NCBI RefSeq assembly: GCF_041434935.1
Contig: NZ_CP107964.1
Location: forward strand, 1,178,001 to 1,242,000
Reading direction: 5' to 3'
DNA from: Kitasatospora sp. NBC_00374
GTDB lineage: Bacteria > Actinomycetota > Actinomycetes > Streptomycetales > Streptomycetaceae
Length of the DNA stretch: 64,000 nt
The position numbers were made by a program, and so were the translations under genes. This document shows positions 57,229 through 64,000 of this stretch, in pieces (position 1 is the stretch's first letter; each line of letters opens with the position of its first letter). Under the pieces are notes generated by a model. The model saw only the letters and a list, made by a program, of their open reading frames with translations, was not told where the DNA came from and did no database searches.

Positions 57229-60200
57229 TCAGCGCTTGTCCGGCAGCAGGAATGCGCGGCGCTCCTCGGTGCTGAGCTCCCGGAATACCCTCTTGTGGGC
57301 GCGCCGCAGTAGGCCGTCGACGTCGCGTCCGGCCAAGGTCCAGATGCGTACAGTTCGGTCGCGGGAGGCGGTCGCGAGGCGCGTGCTGTCAGGGTGCCAG
57401 GCTAGGCTGTTGCTCCAGTCGGCGTGGACGCCGAGTACGGCGACCTGGGTGGCGGTGTCCGGGTGCCAGAGTCGGACCGTACGGTCACGGGACACGGACG
57501 CGATGCAGGTGCCGTCGGGTGACCAGGCCACGTCCTGGACTGGGCCCTCGTGGCCGGCCATGACGGCGAGTTCGGTGCCGCCGAACGGGTCCCACAGGCG
57601 AATCGTGTGGTCGCGGGAGCCAGTGACGAGGCGGCGGCCGTCGGGTGACCAGTGGACCCTCCAGACGTAGTCCAGGTGGCCGTGCAGGGTGGTGACGGGG
57701 GTGCCGACGGTGGTGTCCCAGACGATGGCGGTGCGGTCCGTGCTGGACGTGGCGAGGTAGCGGCCCTCCGGTGACCAGGCCGTACCGCCGATCCAGTCCG
57801 CGTGGCCGCGCAGGATGTGGACGGTCGCACCGGTGGCGGCGTCCCAGATGCGAGCTGTGCCGTCGCGGGAGGCGGTGGCTATGCGGTTGCCGTCGGGGGA
57901 CCAAGTCACGTAGGACAGTTCGTCGGCGTGCCCGTTCAGGACGATGTCATCGCCGCTGCCGTCCGCCCGCCACACGACAGCTGCGCCATCGCGCAGAGCG
58001 GTGACCAGACGAGTGCCGTCTGGGGCCCATGCCACCGCGGACACCTCACCGCCGCCCCGGAGGCGGGTTGTACGGCCAGTGGCGATGTCCCGGATACGCA
58101 CGGAGCCGTCCTGGCAGGCGGAGGCGATGCACGTCCCATCGGGCGCCCATGCAACGTGGAGGACCGCGTCGGCCTGGCCGCCGAAGACATCGGTCGATTC
58201 GGTGACGTCCCACACGGCCGCGGTCCGGTCGCGGGAGGCGGTCGCCAGCCGCTTCCCGTCGGGGGACCAGGAGACGCCGTAGATGGTGTCGGCGTGGTCG
58301 GTGAGCCGGACATCCCCACTGGTGCCGTCGAGGCTCCATACGTGGGCCGTACGGTTCGCATCACCACCGGCAAGGCGGGTACCGTCCGGAGACCAAGCCA
58401 GGGAGTTGATGACCTCCGGTTTCTCCAGCGTCCGCTGCGCCTCCCATCCGACGGTGTCCCAGATCCGAACGGTCCGGTCACCGGAGGCCGAAGCGAGCCG
58501 ACGGCCGTCCGGCGACCATCGGACCGACTCGATGTTGTTCTGGTGATCGGTGAGCACCGTGACGACGGCTGCCGTGGCTGAAGCCCAGACCCGCACCGTG
58601 CCGTCTTCTCCGCCGCTGGCCAGGTGTTCTCCGTCCGGTGACCACGTCACGCTCCAGACCATGCGGTCGTGCCCGCGCAGCACCGCGCATTCGGCGTACG
58701 TGTCGGTGTCCCAGATCCGCACGGCGCAGTCGCTGCCGACGGACGCGAGGCGGGTGCCGTCGGATGACCAGGCGACACCACCGACCCCCTGCTCCCGGTC
58801 GCCGGTCGCCGCCGTGTGGCGGAGGACGGCCAGTTCGGCCCAGTTGCCCGTGGACCAGACGCGGACCGTGGAGTCCCTGCAGCCGACGGCAAGCCTGAGC
58901 CCGTCGGGGGCCCAGACCACCGCTTGCATCCAGGCACCGTCCCCCTCGAGCACTACCGGTTGGTCGTCACCCTCCGGGCGCCACACGCGGACGGTGCCGT
59001 CGTCGCTCGACACGGCCAGCAGCTGAGCGTCCGGCGACCAGGCCACCGCGGATGCGCCGCGTTCGAAGCCGCGCAGCACCGCGAGCAACCGTGAGGCGCC
59101 CAGGGCCGTGTGCAGCGCCTGGACCGCGCCGGGTGTGGCCGCGCACTCCTCGACTGCCGCAAGGGCGGCGAGCACAGCGGTCTCGGGCTCCGTGTCGAGG
59201 CCTTCGAGGACCCGGACGGCCACCGCGTCCGCGGCACGTTCCATCGTCGCCCGGTCCGCTCGTAGCGACCGATCCACGAACCCTTCGACCAGTGGTGTCG
59301 CGCCGACCGTCCGCACTGACTGCGCCAGCCACCGCCGGACGACAGACAGCCGCTCCCCTGTGAGGAGGTACGCGTCCTGGCGCTCCGCACGGTCCCAGTC
59401 CTGCACCCAGCGTTCCAGCTCGGTGCGGCGGCGCAAGTCCTCGGTACGCGCGACGACCGCCTGGCGCAGCGGCGCCCACTGGCGGAACAGCGCCTCGTGC
59501 GCCACGTCCAGTACGCCCCCGTCGCTGGTGAGCAGGCGTCCGGCGACAAAGGCGTCGGTGACCTCCTGCTCATGAAGGGCGAGGTCGCCGCGGCGGACCC
59601 GCCGACGGGTAGCCTCGTTGCCGTCGACGGTGACGAACCGCAGCAGGGTGGGGATTACGGGTGCGTCCGCCAGCTCGGCGGCGATCTGGTCGGCCCTCTC
59701 GGACAGGGCTCCAGCGACGCCGCCGAGGACGCGGTAGGTTTCCTCGGTCACCGTCCCGCCGGACCCTCCGGCGCGCAGGTACAGCTCCTGGAGCGTGTAG
59801 GCGAGCAGTGGCAGCGCGTCGCCGCCTCCGCAGTCGTCGACCATGCGGGCCACGACGCCAGGCGCGAAGGTCAGCCCGGCCTGCTCGGCGGGCTTTTCGA
59901 TGACCTCGTACAGCGCGTCCCGAGCGAGCGTGCCGACGATGGTCGACTCGCGCACCAGCTCGGCGAAGCCGGACTCCAGGAACCCGGTGAGGAAGTCCGA
60001 GCGCAAAGTAGCCACCATCCACAACCGCGGGTCACGGCGCAGCGCGTCCCGTACGGCGGCGAGAAACGTGTCGCGCTCCTCGGGCCCGGACAGGGTGAGC
60101 AACTCCTCCAGTTGGTCGATGACGAGCAACGCGGGCCGTTCGACCGGCAGTTGGGTCAATCGCTGTTGCAGGGTGCCGACCGGGTCCACCCCTGGCGAAA

Positions 60201-60687
60201 ACGGTGCTGCGACCGCCCAGCGTCCCCGCCGCCGGGCCAACGCCGGCAGCAGCCCGGCCCGCACCAGCGACGATTTGCCGCTGCCCGACGGCCCAACCAC
60301 GGTCACGAACCGCTGCGCCCGCCTCGGCGCCGCCGGGTGCAGCCGTCCGACCAGGTCGGCGATCTCCCGGTCCCGCCCGAAGAAGACGGCTGCGTCGTCC
60401 TCTGTGAAGGCTTCCAGCCCCGGGTACGAAGGCTGGGCCTGGTCCCACATCCGGCGCACCGGCGCCGGCCGGTCGAGGAGGTGCAGCGTGATCTGGCCCG
60501 CGACGAGAAGTACCAACGCGACACCGATCAACGGCACCGACCAGTCCCGCAACAGCCGCAGCGGCAGCGGCAGCGGCAGCGGCACATGATCCGTTTGGCC
60601 GGTCGCGTAGTTCGTCGCCATGCCCAGCAGGGTCCCGATCAACATGAGCAGGACATCGACCACGAGTTTGATGGGTCGTCGCTCCAC
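57229..60687 (-). CDS. Membrane nSTAND NTPase with 14 WD40 repeats
   Basis: 1152 residues from GTG 60687. Two N-terminal hydrophobic segments (about 10-27 and 50-70) place the N-terminus in the membrane. The lead YPGLEAFTEDDAAVFFGRDR precedes an nSTAND domain: Walker A VVGPSGSGKSSL (132-141), Walker B ALLVIDQLEELLTL, LRSDFLTGF, LLAYTLQELY and DVAHEALFRQW as the MHD-like end. From about 540 come 14 WD repeats (e.g. VAWSPDGTRLASV, WSPDGRRLASASGD, IRLWDPFGG), enough for two seven-bladed propellers. Such proteins are typical sensor-switches of bacterial conflict systems. It converges on the VMAP operon. Confidence 0.92.
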   Translation of the reverse strand: MERRPIKLVVDVLLMLIGTLLGMATNYATGQTDHVPLPLPLPLRLLRDWSVPLIGVALVLLVAGQITLHLLDRPAPVRRMWDQAQPSYPGLEAFTEDDAAVFFGRDREIADLVGRLHPAAPRRAQRFVTVVGPSGSGKSSLVRAGLLPALARRRGRWAVAAPFSPGVDPVGTLQQRLTQLPVERPALLVIDQLEELLTLSGPEERDTFLAAVRDALRRDPRLWMVATLRSDFLTGFLESGFAELVRESTIVGTLARDALYEVIEKPAEQAGLTFAPGVVARMVDDCGGGDALPLLAYTLQELYLRAGGSGGTVTEETYRVLGGVAGALSERADQIAAELADAPVIPTLLRFVTVDGNEATRRRVRRGDLALHEQEVTDAFVAGRLLTSDGGVLDVAHEALFRQWAPLRQAVVARTEDLRRRTELERWVQDWDRAERQDAYLLTGERLSVVRRWLAQSVRTVGATPLVEGFVDRSLRADRATMERAADAVAVRVLEGLDTEPETAVLAALAAVEECAATPGAVQALHTALGASRLLAVLRGFERGASAVAWSPDAQLLAVSSDDGTVRVWRPEGDDQPVVLEGDGAWMQAVVWAPDGLRLAVGCRDSTVRVWSTGNWAELAVLRHTAATGDREQGVGGVAWSSDGTRLASVGSDCAVRIWDTDTYAECAVLRGHDRMVWSVTWSPDGEHLASGGEDGTVRVWASATAAVVTVLTDHQNNIESVRWSPDGRRLASASGDRTVRIWDTVGWEAQRTLEKPEVINSLAWSPDGTRLAGGDANRTAHVWSLDGTSGDVRLTDHADTIYGVSWSPDGKRLATASRDRTAAVWDVTESTDVFGGQADAVLHVAWAPDGTCIASACQDGSVRIRDIATGRTTRLRGGGEVSAVAWAPDGTRLVTALRDGAAVVWRADGSGDDIVLNGHADELSYVTWSPDGNRIATASRDGTARIWDAATGATVHILRGHADWIGGTAWSPEGRYLATSSTDRTAIVWDTTVGTPVTTLHGHLDYVWRVHWSPDGRRLVTGSRDHTIRLWDPFGGTELAVMAGHEGPVQDVAWSPDGTCIASVSRDRTVRLWHPDTATQVAVLGVHADWSNSLAWHPDSTRLATASRDRTVRIWTLAGRDVDGLLRRAHKRVFRELSTEERRAFLLPDKR

Positions 60688-61250
60688 AGATCAACAACTA
60701 TCCGGCGGAGAGGCTCAGATGGTCGGATCCCACAAGTTGCTGCTGTCGTTCCGATCTCGGACCGTTTGGCACATCGGCTGCGCGCGCGGCGCTAATCACC
60801 GACGGCGACTCGAAGCCGTTTCCACCTCCGTCTCACTCCGGGTCAGCCACGAAGCGGGCCAAATCCTCTCATAACTTGACAAATAGGGCTCAATCGCGAG
60901 AACGACGCAGCCCTGCTGGTGGCCCTCCCCGGCTGCAGTGCACAGCTGCCGGCGTCCTGCTCCACGAAGCCCTGTCAGCGGGCGTCGAGCGTGACTGGTT
61001 CCCGCTCGGTACCAACCGCCTGCCTCCTGCGGTGCTCGGTCTCATCGACCCGGTACAGCAGGAGGGCACGGGTGCCCAGGACTGAGAGCATGACGCTCAC
61101 CGAGGTCCCCGTCGCGGGCTCGGGTTCGCAAGGCGGCCCGTCCCGCGCAACAGGCCGACGGTTGAACCACTGGCGATGGGCTGTCGACTTGTCGAACACC
61201 CTGTCTTTTGCGCAATGTCTGAGGCGCAGCTGCTGCCGGCCGCGTCATTC
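60688..61250. other. No gene recognised; isolated 16-bp motif
   Basis: Frames are short and unconvincing. GTCGAACACCCTGTCT lies at 61191-61206, the repeat-border motif with one change, not followed by GH1 sequence. The nSTAND promoter should be within the first 200 bp. Confidence 0.4.
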
Positions 61251-61257
61251 AGATGGC

Positions 61258-61454
61258 CTCTCGGTCTTTGCCAAGAGACCGTACATCCCGCAGCAACTGG
61301 AGGCCAACTACCCTGGGCGGTGGGCTCGCTGGGTGGCAATCAGGTCGCGGTACCAGACGTAGGACGCCTTCGGGGTGCGGCGCTGGGTGGTGAAGTCGAC
61401 GTGGACGAGGCCGAACCGCTGGTGGTAGCCCTCAGCCCGTCGAACACCCTGTCA
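61258..61454 (-). repeat. GH1 3'-end repeat, copy 4, longest
   Basis: The minus strand reads [20 protein letters not shown] and [20 protein letters not shown], with a stop at 61308, followed by about 50 bp of 3' flank shared with copy 1 (CTCCAGTTGCTGCGGGATGT, GGTCTCTTGGC). The upstream edge is GTCGAACACCCTGTCA on the plus strand (61439-61454). No catalytic GH1 domain is present. Confidence 0.8.
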
Positions 61455-61653
61455 CCGTATCTGACACCCGCCGACTGGACCGGCTCCTGGCGCTCCGGGA
61501 GGAGCACCGCGGCGTGCGTGACACGCACCGTCGCCGGAGGCAGGACGGTGCCCCGGGTGATGGTGTCGGTCGCGCGGAACCCGGGTGCTGGGGGGTGATC
61601 TGCTCGAACGCCGGTAGCGAACTCGGCGGGCGGCATTTCTCCGGCGTGGAAGG
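61455..61653. other. Minus-strand coding-like fragment
   Basis: A minus frame reads EFATGVRADHPPAPGFRATD and TITRGTVLPPATVRVTHAAV, which looks like a real protein piece but is joined to shadow sequence on both sides and has no recognised family. Confidence 0.3.
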
Positions 61654-62181
61654 TTACCGAGTACGGCTGCCCGCGATCCACTCCGCCAGGGAGAGCAGGG
61701 TGGCCTCCGCGCTGTTCGCCATATGGTCCCGCAGGGCATGGAGAGCTTCGGGCGTGTCGCCCAGGACCGGGTCGGCGCGCAGCAGTCGCCAGGTCTGCTG
61801 GACGATGCTGCCGGTGCCCTGCTCGTAGAGGTGCCAGTCCCAGCGAACGATGCCTTGCTCGGCTCCGCCGACGACGAACGCGAACGCGGAACCCGGATCG
61901 GCCCGCACCACCTCGGAGCGGGTGACCCATTCACGCCCGTCACGACGGTTGCGGCCGCTGAACCATGCGCCGACCCATGGGCCGCCTCCGGGCTCGTAGC
62001 TCACGGCGCTGGCGCTCGGGCTCCACGTCTCGATCAGGGACACGTCGCCGATCAGGGGATACACGGAGTCCGGCATCAAGTCGACCCAGCACCGCCTGGT
62101 GAAGGTGAAGGGCGTCAGATCCAGGCCGACCAGCGGATTTCGCGGGCCGGCAGCGGTGCTCCGGGACGTTGTGGTGCTCAT
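61654..62181 (-). CDS. SRPBCC-domain protein (polyketide cyclase/lipid-binding type)
   Basis: 175 residues from ATG 62181 (GGGAG 5 bases upstream); the longer frame upstream is antisense to the regulator. START/SRPBCC fold: FTFTRRCWVDLMPDSVYPLI, GDVSLIETWSPSASAV, GREWVTRSEVVRADPGSAFA, IVRWDWHLYEQGTGSIVQQT. Such proteins bind small hydrophobic ligands. It is divergent from the MmyB regulator, which probably controls it. Confidence 0.82.
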   Translation of the reverse strand: MSTTTSRSTAAGPRNPLVGLDLTPFTFTRRCWVDLMPDSVYPLIGDVSLIETWSPSASAVSYEPGGGPWVGAWFSGRNRRDGREWVTRSEVVRADPGSAFAFVVGGAEQGIVRWDWHLYEQGTGSIVQQTWRLLRADPVLGDTPEALHALRDHMANSAEATLLSLAEWIAGSRTR

Positions 62182-62319
62182 GGGTTCTCCCGAGGGTGAA
62201 GACGACACAGGGGTGATACGACTCATCGTCGGGGCCGGTGCGGGGCGCAGCCAGACCCTGCGGATCCGCACCCCCGCAGGGTGAGGTGCGGCTCGGTGGT
62301 GCTGCGCATACTCGGTTCC

Positions 62320-63219
62320 ATGAACAAGCACGGGCAGCTCGCCGACTTCCTCCAGGCACGCCGGAGCCTTCTGCATCCCGAGGACGTCGGGTTGCAGACC
62401 TACGGCGAGCGGCGCCGGGTGCCGGGATTGCGGCGGGAGGAGCTGGCGATGCTCGCGGGCATCAGCGCGCCCTACTACGCCCGGCTTGAGCAGGGCCAGT
62501 CGCGCAACGCCTCGCGTGAGGTGCTCGATGCCATCGCGACTGCCCTGCGCCTGGACGAGTCCGAGCGGGTACATCTGCACGAGCTCGCCCGTGCGCCGAA
62601 GCGGGGCAGAGCCGCACTCCGTCCCCGTCCCGAGTGGGTCACCCCGGCCACCAGCGCGTTGCTGGCAGCTCTCGAAGGCACACCCGCCATCGTCATGGGC
62701 CGCCGTAGTGACGTTCTGGCCTGGAACACGCAGGGTCATGCGTTGTTCGCCGGCACCGTCGACCGGGGCAGCCCCGCTGAACCGGGTCGTCGGCCGAACA
62801 TGGCGAAGCTGGTGTTCCTCGACGCTCACACCCGGGACCTCTATACCGATTGGCCCGCCAAGGCCCGGGCCGTGGTCGGCAACCTGCGCCTCACCGCCGG
62901 CCGGCATCCGGAGGATCCTCTGCTGGCTGGGCTCGTCGGTGAGCTGACCATGCGCAGCCCGGAGTTCGCAGCCATGTGGGCCGACCACCGGATCCTGGCC
63001 TGCGATGTCGCCGATTACGAGATGCACCACCCCACGGTCGGGACCCTGACCGTGACCCAGCAGACGCTCCAGAGTCCGCAGGGAACCGGGGCGGCCATGG
63101 TGATCGCCACGGCCGCCCCGGGGTCCCCCTCCGCGACAACCCTCAGCCTCCTTGCGCAGGCCAGCGGGCCAAGCGAGGCAGTCCTGCCCCGCAGGGGCGC
63201 CGAATCCCGTCCCTCCTGA
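62320..63219 (+). CDS. XRE-family regulator with MmyB-like ligand domain
   Basis: 299 residues from ATG 62320. HTH about 25-85 (GLRREELAMLAGISAPYYAR, LEQGQSRNASREVLDAIATA), then the MmyB-like PAS-type domain (about 110-280: TPAIVMGRRSDVLAWNTQGH, NLRLTAGRHPEDPLLAGLVG, MHHPTVGTLTVTQQTLQSPQ, ATAAPGSPSATTLSLL). In actinomycetes these usually repress a divergent oxidoreductase or lipid-handling gene; here the divergent gene is the SRPBCC protein, 138 bp away. No ribosome binding site is obvious. Confidence 0.88.
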   Translation: MNKHGQLADFLQARRSLLHPEDVGLQTYGERRRVPGLRREELAMLAGISAPYYARLEQGQSRNASREVLDAIATALRLDESERVHLHELARAPKRGRAALRPRPEWVTPATSALLAALEGTPAIVMGRRSDVLAWNTQGHALFAGTVDRGSPAEPGRRPNMAKLVFLDAHTRDLYTDWPAKARAVVGNLRLTAGRHPEDPLLAGLVGELTMRSPEFAAMWADHRILACDVADYEMHHPTVGTLTVTQQTLQSPQGTGAAMVIATAAPGSPSATTLSLLAQASGPSEAVLPRRGAESRPS

Positions 63220-63371
63220 CCTGAGAAAGCCCCTCTCCGGGGCCCCTTGCGCAGCCGAGGACGCCCGTACGTCAACGGCGCCGCGTCCGCCTCCGCCTGT
63301 CGGGCTTCGCACGCCCCGGCACTCCCCCTGGCTGCGGCATGCCCGTATGCCGGAAAACAGAGAAGGAACCC

Positions 63372-63806
63372 ATGCTCAAGCGAATCAGCCTTGTCGCAAC
63401 AGCCGCGACGATGGCCGCAGTGGCCCTCCCGGCCGATGCCACCCCGGTAACGCCGAAGCCCCTGAGCCACGTTCGGATTGCCAATCACTTCGACCTGGCC
63501 GCGGGCCAGATGCCGGAGAACATCGCCCTGCTGCCCGACGGCACGGCCAACGTGACCTTCGCCGGCAGCCGCCAGATCGCCCAGATCACCCCCGGGGGCA
63601 GCACCCGCATCCTGGCGACCCTTCCCGCGCCCGCCGACGGCGGAGCCAGGACCCCTGTCCTCGGATTCCCCCTGACTACTGGCATCGTCCAGGCCGCGGA
63701 CGGAAGCACGTACGCGCTGTACGCGACCGGCACCGCCGACCTGACGGGCCTGTGGCGGCTGGCCCCCGGCAAGGCACCGGAGCGCATCGCCGCGCTGCCC
63801 CCTAGG
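63372..63806 (+). pseudogene. Secreted SMP-30/NHL-like propeller protein, cut by IS
   Basis: From ATG 63372 (AAGGA upstream) a signal peptide (KRISLVATAATMAAVALPAD) is followed by propeller-type sequence (MPENIALLPDGTANVTFAGS, ILATLPAPADG, GIVQAADGSTYALYATGTAD, LTGLWRLAPGKAPERIAALP). After about 145 residues the frame enters the IS end and stops at 63824 (RACLES). Homologues are about 300 residues, so the second half is lost or lies beyond the IS. Confidence 0.75.
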
Positions 63807-64000
63807 GCCTGTTTGGAGTCGTGATCAATTGCCCGGTTCGCCCACCATGGGCCGGGCGGGGCTGATAGAACGCTTCCGTGACGCGACGCGAACTGAGGGA
63901 CAGCGAGTGGGAGTTGGTCGAGCCGTTCCTGCCCATCGGCCGGTATGGCCCGTATCCGCAGCATCTGCGTGAACAGTTCGAGGGCGTCATTTGGAAGTTC
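63807..64000 (+). mobile_element. IS5-family insertion sequence, left end (partial)
   Basis: The element begins near GGGCCTGTTTGGAGTCGTGA, directly after CCTA, and has a transposase start about 70 bp inside. It runs off the right edge. The CTAG at the junction may be the target site, as for several IS5-group elements; the right duplication is not visible. Confidence 0.7.
63878..64000 (+). CDS. IS5-family transposase, N-terminus (partial)
   Basis: GTG 63878 starts VTRRELRDSEWELVEPFLPI and continues GRYGPYPQHLREQFEGVIWK, the DUF4096-type N-terminus of IS5-family transposases. It differs from the transposase at 18089, so it is another element. It continues outside the window. Confidence 0.85.
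   Translation, partial: MTRRELRDSEWELVEPFLPIGRYGPYPQHLREQFEGVIWKF

Overview
The window is very G+C-rich DNA with GTG/TTG starts, overlapping stop/start codons and many actinomycete-type families (THEP1, DUF3048, SAV_2336-type vWA protein, IS5/ISL3/IS256 remnants). It looks like a Streptomyces or Kitasatospora chromosome, probably an accessory region or chromosome arm, because intact genes alternate with IS scars and broken genes. No rRNA, tRNA or CRISPR array was seen.

Layout. (1) 1-3777: right part of a Tn554-type three-gene recombinase element that has cut a helicase gene inside its Walker A codons. (2) 3.8-10.3 kb: helicase stump, IS5 and WYL remnants, DUF899 protein, PAS stump, THEP1 NTPase, small membrane protein, DUF3048 protein. 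(3) 10.3-25.4 kb: a decayed isoprenoid region with two polyprenyl diphosphate synthases, a cis-prenyltransferase, two broken P450s, two FAD oxygenases (one interrupted by an intact IS5 element) and many IS scars. The first half lies between two halves of an ISL3 element; no terpene cyclase is recognisable. (4) 25.6-30.3 kb: xdhABC molybdenum hydroxylase. (5) 30.7-35.7 kb: coupled phosphatase/MFS/beta-propeller genes and a thioredoxin-like protein. (6) 36-43 kb: flotillin with an NfeD-like partner, and a complete LivKHMGF branched-chain amino acid ABC transporter. (7) 43.2-48.2 kb: universal stress protein, NB-ARC/TPR STAND regulator, two small secreted proteins. (8) 49.3-60.7 kb: a conflict-system island, with a four-gene overlapping operon (alpha/beta hydrolase, caspase-VMAP, MoxR AAA+, SAV_2336-type vWA protein) facing a membrane nSTAND-WD40 protein with 14 WD repeats. 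(9) 61.6-64 kb: SRPBCC protein, divergent MmyB-type regulator, and a secreted propeller gene cut by another IS5-family element running off the window.

Working together. The four overlapping genes at 49350-56614 match the published vWA-MoxR-VMAP ternary conflict architecture: VMAP carries a caspase effector, MoxR and vWA would be the NTP-dependent switch, and a translationally coupled hydrolase may be a second effector. The adjacent nSTAND-WD40 protein makes this a two-system island.

A further feature is a dispersed repeat made of the 3' end of a GH1 beta-glucosidase gene plus a 16-bp motif. It occurs in the same orientation at block boundaries near 17.6, 21.4, 36.0, 48.9 and 61.4 kb, with motif-only sites at 48.7 and 61.2 kb and a short piece near 43.05 kb.
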